Source of the DNA: Candidatus Neomicrothrix sp. UBA672
Lineage (GTDB): Bacteria > Actinomycetota > Acidimicrobiia > Acidimicrobiales > MedAcidi-G1
Direction of reading: 5' to 3'
Assembly: GCA_002299135.1 (NCBI GenBank)
Contig: DBNM01000104.1
Coordinates: forward strand, 1 to 6,883
Length of the DNA stretch: 6,883 nt
This document shows positions 1 to 5,884 of this stretch, piece by piece. A program made the translations under genes and the position numbers. Positions within the stretch are counted from its first letter, which is position 1; every line of letters begins with the position of its first letter. The notes beneath the pieces were generated by a model. It made no database searches and was not told the DNA's origin. It worked only from the letters and a program-made list of their open reading frames with translations.

Positions 1-1101
1 CCACCTCCTTACCCTTACGAACAACTTGATGAATATAGAATTTTGGCTGATTCTTTGCCCGGTGGAGTTGTGGATCTTTCCATAGGCACACCATGTGACC
101 CTGTACCTGAAGTCGTTAGAAGAGCTATTACATCAGAAATTAGTCTTGATTCAGCTCGCCCTTATCCTTCCTCAGTCGGAAGTGAAGATTTCTTACGGGC
201 AGCTTCTGAGTGGTTGGAGAGATGTCTTAAAGTCAAAATCGACACAACTTCAATAGGAGCCTGTATCGGCACAAAAGAGATCGTTACAGGGTTGCCTGCA
301 GTTCTTAAATTGAGAAATCCGAAAAAAGATACAGTTTTGTACCCGGCAGTTTCATATCCGTCTTATTCAATGGGGGCTCAATTAGCTGATTGTCGTCCAG
401 TCGCAGTTCCTGTTGATAAAGATTGGAGAATTGACCTTTCGGAAGTTGATGAAAAAGATATAGAGCGAGCTATTTGTCTATGGGTCAACAGTCCCGGTAA
501 CCCTGCAGGAGCGATTGAGGACTTAGAAGCGATAGCCGACTGGGGCAAGGCAAATGGAGTAACAATTTTGTCAGATGAATGCTATGTGGAGTTCTCATGG
601 GCGACTTCTCCAAAGTCTGTTCTTCAGAGTGGTAAAGAAGGTGTATTAGCCATCCATTCACTTTCTAAAAGATCCAATCTGGCCGGAATGAGAGTCGGGT
701 TTTACGCAGGAGATGCAGAACTGGTCGGTTATTTACGTGAAGTCAGAAAACATCAAGGTTTTATGCTTTCCGGGCCGGCACAAATTGCAGGAATAGCTGC
801 TTTGATTGATCAACAGCATGCGGATAGACAGAGGCAGTTGTATTTGGGGAGACTTTCAAAGCTGGTTTCCATTTTTGAATCTCTTGGAATTGAAACTGAA
901 ATGCCAGAAGGTTCTTTCTATCTCTGGATACCCGCACCCGAAGGTGATGAGTGGGGGCTAGTTGAAAAATTGGCAAAAAACCTGGGCATGGTTGTCACCC
1001 CAGGCCAGTTTTTTGGTGAAAAAGGCAAGGGTTATATAAGAGTTGCCGCGGTCGCCACTGATGATCGGATCGAGTTGTTGGAACAAAGGGCCGGGGTTTA
1101 G
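1..1101 (+). CDS. dapC: N-succinyldiaminopimelate aminotransferase DapC (5' end cut by window)
   Basis: PLP-dependent fold-type I aminotransferase that makes N-succinyl-L,L-diaminopimelate in the succinylase DAP/lysine pathway (cytoplasm). The frame is open from base 1, so the true start lies upstream; 366 residues are visible and I expect only a few are missing, because the opening residues PPPYPYEQL resemble the 'FPWDxL' opening of actinobacterial DapC. A TTG at 43 is in frame but would cut off this conserved opening. Numbered from base 1, I see the DLSIGTPCDPVP substrate-side segment (about 25-36), the NSPGNP loop with Asn167, Asp192 and Tyr195 in SDECY for the PLP ring, the Schiff-base Lys223 in SLSKRSN (bases 667-669), Arg231 in GMRVGF and the C-terminal carboxylate-binding Arg347 in GYIRVAA. 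dapD follows after 45 nt on the same strand, which supports DapC over a generic aminotransferase. Function assignment is by family resemblance plus context. Confidence 0.9.
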   Translation, partial: PPPYPYEQLDEYRILADSLPGGVVDLSIGTPCDPVPEVVRRAITSEISLDSARPYPSSVGSEDFLRAASEWLERCLKVKIDTTSIGACIGTKEIVTGLPAVLKLRNPKKDTVLYPAVSYPSYSMGAQLADCRPVAVPVDKDWRIDLSEVDEKDIERAICLWVNSPGNPAGAIEDLEAIADWGKANGVTILSDECYVEFSWATSPKSVLQSGKEGVLAIHSLSKRSNLAGMRVGFYAGDAELVGYLREVRKHQGFMLSGPAQIAGIAALIDQQHADRQRQLYLGRLSKLVSIFESLGIETEMPEGSFYLWIPAPEGDEWGLVEKLAKNLGMVVTPGQFFGEKGKGYIRVAAVATDDRIELLEQRAGV

Positions 1102-1146
1102 TTAAAAACTTGCTTTCTAGCTCAGGAATAAGGGGTAATCTCGGGT

Positions 1147-1971
1147 ATGACTGATTTAGCTAAAGAAATAGAAAATATATGGGAAAGAAGGGATGAATTA
1201 ACAACTGGGGACTCAGAAGTTAATTCTCTGATCCATCAGGCTATAAATTTGCTCGATACGGGTGAAGAGCGAGTAGCTGAATATGACACCGAAAATGGTG
1301 TACAGGTAAATGAATGGTTGAAATTAGCTATTTTGTTACTTTTTCGTCAATCTGAAATGTCCATCCAAGAAGTAGGACCCTTTGAATTCGTTGACAAAAT
1401 ACCTCTGAAGAAAAATTACTCTGAGAGCAAGGTGAGAGTTGTACCGGGTGCATCTGCCCGTTGGGGAAGCTATCAAGCTCCTGGTGTTGTGATGATGCCT
1501 AGCTATGTGAATATTGGGGCTTATGTAGGTGAAAATACCATGGTTGACACATGGGCAACTGTTGGCTCATGTGCCCAGATAGGGAAAAATGTTCATCTTT
1601 CGGGTGGGGTTGGTATCGGTGGTGTTTTAGAACCTCCTAATGCTGTCCCAGTGTTTATAGGAGATGAGTGTCTTATCGGAAGCAGATGCATAGTAGCTGA
1701 GGGGGCTTCTGTAGGTGAAGGTTCAGTGCTCGGAGCTGGAGCGGTTTTAACAGGTTCAATACCTGTTATTGACGCTGAATCTGGCGATGAGATAAGTAGA
1801 GGAATGGTTCCGCCATGGTGTGTAGCCGTCCAAGCAAGTCGTGAACGGGAATTCACTGGAGGCACTTTTGGGTTGCCTTGTGTTTTAGTTGTTCGATACT
1901 TAGAACCAGGAGAGCGACATGATAAGTCAGCTCTGAACGAAGTTTTGCGTACGCATGGAGTAACGACTTGA
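1147..1971 (+). CDS. dapD: 2,3,4,5-tetrahydropyridine-2,6-dicarboxylate N-succinyltransferase DapD
   Basis: Transfers succinyl from succinyl-CoA to tetrahydrodipicolinate, opening the succinylase branch of DAP synthesis; family members are homotrimers of left-handed beta-helices. The protein is 274 residues, the same length as E. coli DapD. An alpha-helical N-terminal part (about 1-95) is followed by hexapeptide-repeat sequence, with MPSYVNIGAYV at 117-127, then MVDTWATVGSCAQIG from 132 and KNVHLSGGVGIGGVLEP through 163, which match the E. coli-type enzyme almost word for word; the C-terminus ends with a 'LNEVLRT' helix like E. coli 'INELLRT'. The ATG at 1147 sits 11 nt after AAGGGG (1130-1135). 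It lies between dapC and dapE on one strand. Oddity: this is the proteobacterial DapD form, whereas most actinobacteria carry a different, longer DapD family (around 317 residues). Identity is very secure; the ancestry remark is inference. Confidence 0.96.
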   Translation: MTDLAKEIENIWERRDELTTGDSEVNSLIHQAINLLDTGEERVAEYDTENGVQVNEWLKLAILLLFRQSEMSIQEVGPFEFVDKIPLKKNYSESKVRVVPGASARWGSYQAPGVVMMPSYVNIGAYVGENTMVDTWATVGSCAQIGKNVHLSGGVGIGGVLEPPNAVPVFIGDECLIGSRCIVAEGASVGEGSVLGAGAVLTGSIPVIDAESGDEISRGMVPPWCVAVQASREREFTGGTFGLPCVLVVRYLEPGERHDKSALNEVLRTHGVTT

Positions 1972-1989
1972 ATACCGGATGCCTCAGCT

Positions 1990-3045
1990 ATGCGTGATCT
2001 GTTGGAATTGACTGCAGAGCTGGTTGATGTTCCATCTGTCAGCTTTGAGGAAGGTCCACTTGTTTCGTTAATCGAAAAGGAACTAAGCGCTATTCCTCAT
2101 TTGTCAATTGACCGCGTTGGAGACAATTTGATAGCGAGAACCGATTTTAATAAAGAACAGAGACTGGTTTTGGCGGGTCACACTGACACGGTGCCGGGCG
2201 ATACGCAGTCTGGGGCAAGGATTGAAGGTGATACATGTTGGGGGCTCGGTAGCGCAGACATGAAGGGTGGCATTGCCGTAATGCTAGAACTGGCTAGGTC
2301 TGTAATTGATTATGCAATCGACGTCACATGGGTTTTTTATGCTCGTGAAGAAGTAGCGAGTGAGCATAATGGTTTGAAAGAAATTTTTACTGAAGCTCCT
2401 CAACTATTAAGTGGGGATGCTGCAGTTCTAGGAGAACCTACAAGTGCTTTGATTGAAGCAGGTTGCCAAGGGACAATGAGATTCTTATTGACATTTAAAG
2501 GAGAGCGGGCACATTCCGCACGCCCATGGATGGGTCGAAACGCTGTGCATCGTTTGAGCGGCGTACTTGATGCTTTAGAGAACTATCAATACAGGGAGCC
2601 CCTTATAGAGGGTTGTGAGTTCCGTGAGGCATTGCAAGCGGTGGGTGTCGAAGGGGGAGTGGCGGGCAATGTGATCCCTGATACGGCAACATTGCTTATT
2701 AACCACAGACATGCACCGGATCGCAATTCTGAGGAGGCGGAAAATCATGTGAGGGAATTTCTCGGGCCACACATGGAAGATGGTGACATGATTGAATTGA
2801 TAGACATGGCGCCAGCAGCGGCACCTGGTATGGATCATTCTCTGCTTGCTTCTATAGGTGAAGGTATTGAAACTCGTGCAAAATTAGGTTGGACAGATGT
2901 TGCTTTTTTCTCCGAGCAGGGGATTCCAGCGATTAACTTCGGACCAGGTGATGCGACATTGGCTCACACTGCTGAAGAGCGGGTAGAGCGTGAAAATCTA
3001 GAAGTTGCTTTTGAGACAATCAGAAGAGTCTTAGAGGGAAATTAG
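1990..3045 (+). CDS. dapE: Succinyl-diaminopimelate desuccinylase DapE
   Basis: M20 metallopeptidase-family zinc enzyme that removes succinate from N-succinyl-L,L-DAP, giving L,L-DAP (cytoplasm). The protein is 351 residues, usual for the Gram-positive/actinobacterial DapE group. Visible metal and catalytic positions are His64 and Asp66 in GHTDTVP, Asp90 in GLGSADMKGG, the Glu pair 120-121 in YAREEV, Glu149 in LGEPTS and His326 in LAHTAEERV. The dimerisation (lid) domain carries AHSARPWMGRNAVH at 174-187, including the family His175. The ATG at 1990 follows the dapD stop by 18 nt; the Shine-Dalgarno is weak (CCGGA, 1975-1979), so translation probably depends on coupling to dapD. The start fits family N-termini (LLELTAELVDVPSVS). 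It converges with lexA across a 4-nt gap. A generic M20 peptidase is possible on motifs alone, but the dap context decides it. Confidence 0.94.
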   Translation: MRDLLELTAELVDVPSVSFEEGPLVSLIEKELSAIPHLSIDRVGDNLIARTDFNKEQRLVLAGHTDTVPGDTQSGARIEGDTCWGLGSADMKGGIAVMLELARSVIDYAIDVTWVFYAREEVASEHNGLKEIFTEAPQLLSGDAAVLGEPTSALIEAGCQGTMRFLLTFKGERAHSARPWMGRNAVHRLSGVLDALENYQYREPLIEGCEFREALQAVGVEGGVAGNVIPDTATLLINHRHAPDRNSEEAENHVREFLGPHMEDGDMIELIDMAPAAAPGMDHSLLASIGEGIETRAKLGWTDVAFFSEQGIPAINFGPGDATLAHTAEERVERENLEVAFETIRRVLEGN

Positions 3046-3049
3046 AATT

Positions 3050-3694
3050 TCAGATCTTTCGTAAAACAGTTACAACTTTGCCGATAATTTTTACTTCATC
3101 TGCGCTGTATTCGATGTCATCAAAGTCAGGGTTTGACGAACATACTATGACCTTGCTTCCTTGCTTCTTTAACCTTTTGACTCCCACAGTTCCGTCGGCT
3201 TCGGGTAGTTCAACCACGAGAAGTTCATTTGCAGAACTGGAGGAAGTTTCAGATTTTACGACCACGTAGTCGTTGTGGAGTATCCCATCACCTGTCATCG
3301 AATCACCTTTAACTCTCAGCATGAAAAGGTTTCCGTCGCCAGTAAATTCGGCAGGAAGGGGAAGAGATTCTTCGATATTTTCTTGGCGGAAAACTGTAAC
3401 TCCCGCTGCTACATCACCCACTAGAGGAACATGTTGGACAGATCCCCTGTTAACAGCGACTCCGCTTATCGGATCGAAACAAACTTCGATAGCTCGAGGT
3501 TTACCGGGGTCAGACCGTCGTAAGTAGCCCAATTTCTGAAGACTGGAGAGATGAGCATGCACGGTTGAAGGGGATGTTAGCCCCACCGCTTTACAGATTT
3601 CGCGAACGGAAGGCGGGAAGCCTCGTTCCCTGGATTCACTGTCAATGAATTCGAGTATTTGTATTTGTCGTTTAGTTAGCGAGTTTTCATTCAT
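3050..3694 (-). CDS. lexA: SOS repressor LexA
   Basis: Transcriptional repressor of the DNA-damage (SOS) regulon, inactivated by RecA-stimulated self-cleavage. With the start at 3694 it is 214 residues, typical for LexA. The N-terminal winged helix-turn-helix spans about 1-70 (TKRQIQILEFIDSESRERG, then REICKAVGLTSPSTVHAHL, then LEKLGYL-like SLQKLGYLRR). The S24 self-cleavage domain has the scissile Ala97-Gly98 in VGDVAAGV, nucleophile Ser132 in KGDSMTGDGI and general-base Lys173 in GVKRLKK, so the full catalytic set is present. The frame stays open upstream to a GTG at 3814, but that extension runs through the four SOS boxes and has no LexA similarity; the ATG at 3694 preceded by AAAAAAGG is the sensible start. 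Four LexA-type operators directly upstream imply autoregulation. It is divergent from a LysM membrane protein gene and convergent with dapE. Confidence 0.97.
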   Translation of the reverse strand: MNENSLTKRQIQILEFIDSESRERGFPPSVREICKAVGLTSPSTVHAHLSSLQKLGYLRRSDPGKPRAIEVCFDPISGVAVNRGSVQHVPLVGDVAAGVTVFRQENIEESLPLPAEFTGDGNLFMLRVKGDSMTGDGILHNDYVVVKSETSSSSANELLVVELPEADGTVGVKRLKKQGSKVIVCSSNPDFDDIEYSADEVKIIGKVVTVLRKI

Positions 3695-3704
3695 AATAAA
3701 AAAA

Positions 3705-3712
3705 CCTTTTTT
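3705..3712 (-). promoter_or_regulatory. Ribosome binding site deciding the lexA start
   Basis: On the minus strand this reads AAAAAAGG, 10 nt before the ATG at 3694. It supports the short LexA start over the in-frame GTG at 3814, which lacks a good Shine-Dalgarno and would turn the operator array into coding sequence. Confidence 0.55.
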
Positions 3713-3721
3713 AGTTGCAAT

Positions 3722-3735
3722 CGAACAAATGTTCG
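3722..3735. promoter_or_regulatory. SOS box 1 (perfect LexA operator)
   Basis: CGAACAAATGTTCG matches the Gram-positive LexA/DinR consensus CGAAC-RNRY-GTTYG with no mismatch. It ends 27 nt upstream of the lexA start, between a candidate lexA -10 and the lexA ribosome binding site, where bound LexA would block lexA transcription. Confidence 0.9.
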
Positions 3736-3740
3736 ATAAC

Positions 3741-3771
3741 ATGATACCATGACCGAACACTTGTACGACAA
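3741..3771 (-). promoter_or_regulatory. Candidate lexA promoter
   Basis: On the minus strand, TTGTCG (3771-3766) and TATCAT (3746-3741) form a possible -35/-10 pair with a 19-nt spacer. The spacing is long and the -35 is only 4/6, so this is tentative. SOS box 2 lies inside it and box 1 just downstream, consistent with autorepression. Confidence 0.3.
3754..3767. promoter_or_regulatory. SOS box 2 (imperfect)
   Basis: CGAACACTTGTACG keeps the CGAAC half-site exactly and has one change in the second half (GTACG for GTTCG). Its start is 32 bp from that of box 1 and exactly 15 bp before that of box 3. Confidence 0.65.
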
Positions 3772-3782
3772 ACATATGTTCC
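3769..3782. promoter_or_regulatory. SOS box 3 (imperfect)
   Basis: CAAACATATGTTCC keeps the inner AAC-ATAT-GTTC core but differs at both outer G positions. It sits exactly 15 bp from box 2 and from box 4, leaving a single base between neighbouring sites. Alone it would be marginal; its phase with its neighbours supports it. Confidence 0.55.
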
Positions 3783-3783
3783 C

Positions 3784-3797
3784 CGAACAAACGTTCT
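3784..3797. promoter_or_regulatory. SOS box 4 (one mismatch)
   Basis: CGAACAAACGTTCT differs from the CGAAC-RNRY-GTTYG consensus only at the last base. It abuts the candidate -35 of the LysM gene at 3798, so it is the operator best placed to control that gene. Confidence 0.8.
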
Positions 3798-3829
3798 TTG
3801 TCAAGTATTTGCACGTTTTTTCTTATAAA
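3798..3829 (+). promoter_or_regulatory. Candidate promoter of the LysM gene
   Basis: TTGTCA (3798-3803) is 5/6 to the -35 consensus. Two -10 choices follow: TCTTAT at 3821-3826 with a good 17-nt spacer but 4/6 match, or TATAAA at 3824-3829 with 5/6 match but a 20-nt spacer. SOS box 4 touches the -35, fitting LexA repression. Transcript start was not determined. Confidence 0.35.
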
Positions 3830-3864
3830 ACAGCTATGTCACACCCCTTTGAAAGGATATATAC

Positions 3865-4248
3865 ATGAATACAGCAGTCATATATAGCTCCTACGAGATT
3901 ACTGGTCAGAATTTGCAGAATATTGCTTCAAGGCCATTACCTCAAAAGGTTTATCGCCGTCGACGTTTAGTTTTCCTGTCGATGGTGGGGTTAATAGTAT
4001 TTTTAACTGTTTTGATGGCTAATGAAATTATTGGCCGAATCCATGGTGTCCCCGGGGGTTCTGTAGTGGAAGCCGCTGGACAACCAGTCGTATATGTTGT
4101 GCAACCTGGCGACACTCTTTGGGAAATTGCTGACAAATTCAATCCAGAGGGTACAGACATACGACACACCGTTGATGAACTTGCAAATATTACCGGTGGA
4201 GCTCAATTGCAACCGGGTCAGCGTATTGTTTTGAACAGAGGGTTGTAA
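3865..4248 (+). CDS. LysM-domain single-pass membrane protein, probable SOS cell-division inhibitor (YneA/Rv2719c-like)
   Basis: Small protein of 127 residues. Residues 1-30 are a polar N-terminal tail, followed by RRRR at 31-34 and one hydrophobic segment at about 35-52 (LVFLSMVGLIVFLTVLMA), which predicts N-in topology with the rest outside. A single LysM peptidoglycan-binding domain fills about 76-124, starting VYVVQPGDTLWEIADKF and ending LQPGQRIVLNR. No catalytic domain is seen. The ATG at 3865 follows a good Shine-Dalgarno, GAAAGGA (3851-3857), by 7 nt. It is divergent from lexA and shares the four-box operator region, the same arrangement as B. subtilis yneA and mycobacterial Rv2719c, both SOS-induced envelope proteins linked to division arrest. 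The domain structure is visible; the division-inhibitor role is inferred from position and architecture. It could instead be a general LysM cell-wall anchor. Confidence 0.85.
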   Translation: MNTAVIYSSYEITGQNLQNIASRPLPQKVYRRRRLVFLSMVGLIVFLTVLMANEIIGRIHGVPGGSVVEAAGQPVVYVVQPGDTLWEIADKFNPEGTDIRHTVDELANITGGAQLQPGQRIVLNRGL

Positions 4249-4252
4249 ATTC

Positions 4253-5050
4253 TCACCTAATCGTCAGGTAACGACAAAATAGAAATTCTTCTTCTATTAA
4301 TATCCGATCTAAGGAAAGTTCAGTAGGTGAATCAACTGGCTGGTTAAGAAACATTGCAGGGTCTTCCCCTCCTACTGCTCGAGGTGAAACGCTCAGACAG
4401 AATTCATCTATTAATCCGGCGGCCAATAAGTGTGCATTCAAGTTAGGTCCACCTTCACAAACCACAATCTTTGCATTTTTGTTTAAGAGGTCCCCAACTA
4501 CTCTTGAAACATTCAATTCTTTCTCTGGGAAATCGACAATCTCTGCTGAAGACGTAAATCGAGAAGCATTTTTTTTGAGTGACTCACTTTTCGTATAAAT
4601 CAGAGGTGGTTTGTCTTCTAGATGGCGTTCAGCAAATAAATCCATATCAGGGTCCAGATTAAGTTCACCTGAAAGGACAGCGAGTCTGGGTCTTTTTTCT
4701 TGCCCTCTAGATTCTCGAAACTTAGCTAAATCACCCTCGGGTGTTTTTGGGGCCTTATAATTTTCAGTTCGAACGGTGCCTGCGCCAACCAAGATGATGT
4801 CCGCAAGACCTCTGATTATTTGGTAGATGTTTTTGTCTGCGGGTCCACTTAATCCTCCCGCTCTGCCTTCAACGGAAATGAAACCGTCCACAGAATTGAC
4901 CATATTTAGTAATACCCAAGGCCTTGAATTTAAAGGAGTTCTGATGTCATTGTTGTAAACAGTTACAGGGTCCACTTCAATTTCTTCGGGAAAGATTTGC
5001 TTCATACAAATGACAGTATCGGCATTGCTTAGATTTTTTGATTTAGACAT
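4253..5050 (-). CDS. RibD C-terminal-type (pyrimidine/dihydrofolate reductase-fold) NADPH reductase
   Basis: Protein of 265 residues with only the reductase half of RibD; no cytidine-deaminase-like zinc domain is present. Diagnostic segments are NMVNSVDGFIS (49-59) followed by RAGGLSGPADK (63-73), DIILVGAGTVRTENY (84-98) for the nucleotide site, and VVCEGGPNLNAHLLAAGLID (196-215) near the C-terminus. It looks like the actinobacterial 'pyrimidine reductase family' exemplified by M. tuberculosis Rv2671, for which dihydrofolate reductase activity is reported, so the substrate (riboflavin intermediate or dihydrofolate) is open. The ATG at 5050 gives 15 extra N-terminal residues with a weak ribosome site; the ATG at 5005 (MKQIFPEE) resembles family N-termini better, though it also lacks a Shine-Dalgarno. 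It converges with the LysM gene across 4 nt and is divergent from tdk. Confidence 0.85.
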   Translation of the reverse strand: MSKSKNLSNADTVICMKQIFPEEIEVDPVTVYNNDIRTPLNSRPWVLLNMVNSVDGFISVEGRAGGLSGPADKNIYQIIRGLADIILVGAGTVRTENYKAPKTPEGDLAKFRESRGQEKRPRLAVLSGELNLDPDMDLFAERHLEDKPPLIYTKSESLKKNASRFTSSAEIVDFPEKELNVSRVVGDLLNKNAKIVVCEGGPNLNAHLLAAGLIDEFCLSVSPRAVGGEDPAMFLNQPVDSPTELSLDRILIEEEFLFCRYLTIR

Positions 5051-5201
5051 AGTAAATATTTAACCAAAACAAACAAGATGCAGATTTCAGTGATTACTTT
5101 ATTATTTAAGCACTATCGTCAAATTAGGTTGTAAAAATAGGTATAAATATGTCAATGGAAACACATTCAGTCGCTTTAAGTTCTTTTAAAGAGAAATTCT
5201 G
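5051..5201. promoter_or_regulatory. Divergent promoter region between the reductase gene and tdk
   Basis: This 151-bp AT-rich stretch must hold the promoters of both flanking genes. On the + strand TATAAA at 5142-5147 is a candidate -10 (5/6) without a convincing -35; TCGTCA at 5116-5121 would need a 20-nt spacer. On the reductase side the palindrome TAAATATTTA (5053-5062) lies next to the start. No SOS box was found here. A short leader ORF occupies 5149-5202. Confidence 0.45.
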
Positions 5202-5202
5202 A
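5149..5202 (+). CDS. Possible 17-residue leader ORF overlapping the tdk start
   Basis: An ORF of 17 codons plus stop encodes MSMETHSVALSSFKEKF. Its ATG at 5149 is preceded by TAGGT (5138-5142), placing AGG 7 nt upstream, and its TGA (5200-5202) overlaps the tdk ATG (5202-5204) as TGATG, the classical geometry for translational coupling. No Thr, Met or other codon run suggests an attenuator. Against it: it is very short, tdk has its own ribosome site, and the candidate -10 at 5142-5147 would put transcription start near 5154, inside the ORF. It may be chance. Confidence 0.3.
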   Translation: MSMETHSVALSSFKEKF

Positions 5203-5849
5203 TGGCTTCTCTAAGATTTTCTTTCGGCACTATGGGATCCGGTAAGAGTACATTGGCCCTGCAAATTCATCACAATCTATCTTCTAGAGGTTTGTTCGGG
5301 ATCCTCTGCAGCCAGTTGGATAGAGCTGGCGGCAAAGTTTCTAGTGCTCTGGGGGTTTCAGCAGATGCCGTTCAAGTGTCCTCAGGCTTTAATCTTTACG
5401 ATTTTGCTTTAAAGGAAAAAGAGAATAACGGATCTCTTGACTACATGATTTGTGATGAGGCACAGTTTTATTCTGTTGATCAAATCGAGCAGTTAGCTCG
5501 GGTTGTAGATGAGATCGGAGCGGAAGTTTACGCATTTGGACTTCTTACTTCATTTCAAGGAGAGTTGTTTGAGGGTACGAGAAGGCTTTTGGAACTCTCT
5601 GACGAGAGGATTGAAGTGCAAGTTGAAGCGCGTTGCTGGTGCGGGCGTCGAGCTACACATAATGCGAGATTGCTTGAAGGTAAACAAGTTTATGATGGCG
5701 ACCTTGTCGTAGTAGATGACCCAGAAGATAATAAAGTCACTTATGAGCTTCGGTGCCGCCAACACTGGTTAGATGGAGATTCAGGTCCTGACCGCCAAGT
5801 CGTCCCGATACATGCTCCACATAAAGAAATGAAATCAGCAAACGGTTAG
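5202..5849 (+). CDS. tdk: Thymidine kinase (type II, TK1-like)
   Basis: Phosphorylates thymidine to dTMP with ATP in pyrimidine salvage. The protein is 215 residues, a normal length. The Walker A loop GTMGSGKST is at 9-17, the Walker B and catalytic Glu86 lie in YMICDEAQF (81-89), and the C-terminal zinc knuckle uses Cys145 and Cys147 in RCWCGRRATHNAR with Cys185 and His188 in RCRQHW. The CWC-G-RATHNAR form is the one I know from actinobacterial thymidine kinases. The lasso region (about 148-184) closes over the base. AAAGAG (5188-5193) lies 8 nt before the ATG at 5202, and an in-frame TAA at 5187 limits the start. An upstream short ORF overlaps the start as TGATG. An acyl-CoA dehydrogenase gene follows after 42 nt. 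Confident call. Confidence 0.95.
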   Translation: MASLRFSFGTMGSGKSTLALQIHHNLSSRGLFGILCSQLDRAGGKVSSALGVSADAVQVSSGFNLYDFALKEKENNGSLDYMICDEAQFYSVDQIEQLARVVDEIGAEVYAFGLLTSFQGELFEGTRRLLELSDERIEVQVEARCWCGRRATHNARLLEGKQVYDGDLVVVDDPEDNKVTYELRCRQHWLDGDSGPDRQVVPIHAPHKEMKSANG

Positions 5850-5884
5850 CGCAAACAGCGTGTCTTACGTCAAGTTCGCTAACC
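5844..5884 (+). repeat. Inverted repeat spanning the tdk stop and the gap to the next gene
   Basis: GGTTAGCG (5844-5851, containing the tdk stop TAG) is repeated as its exact reverse complement CGCTAACC at 5877-5884, with a 25-nt loop that can itself fold a small CGT/ACG hairpin (5859-5861 with 5867-5869). There is no T-run after it, so it is not a standard intrinsic terminator. The 3' arm ends 7 nt before the next ATG, where a ribosome binding site would be. Confidence 0.5.

Noticed and set aside
1593..1865. 90-codon - strand open frame opposite dapD.
   Set aside because: It lies entirely within conserved dapD and encodes a Pro/Thr/Ser-rich shadow with no family resemblance.
1969..1992. dapD and dapE lie in the same reading frame, separated by one TGA and six codons, suggesting read-through to a fusion.
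   Set aside because: Both proteins have complete normal ends, the intervening codons are unremarkable and there is no read-through or selenocysteine signal.
3038..3051. Near-palindrome GAAATTAGAATTTC across the dapE stop and lexA stop.
   Set aside because: Arms are 6 bp and AT-only apart from the end pair, with a 2-base centre; too weak for a terminator and likely chance in AT-rich sequence.
3273..3527. 84-codon + strand open frame opposite lexA.
   Set aside because: It is a shadow of the strongly conserved lexA coding strand, with no ribosome site and low-complexity Ser/Thr/Pro composition.
3740..3751. CATG-ATAC-CATG between SOS boxes 1 and 2 as a fifth box filling the 32-bp gap.
   Set aside because: It does not match CGAAC-N4-GTTCG in any register near the expected position.
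4278..4298. Inverted repeat AATAGAA/TTCTATT with a 7-nt loop near the end of the LysM transcript.
   Set aside because: It lies inside the reductase coding region, has a single G:C pair and no T-run, so a terminator call is not supported.
5509..5712. 67-codon + strand open frame within tdk.
   Set aside because: It overlaps the zinc-binding half of thymidine kinase in another frame and shows no start signal.
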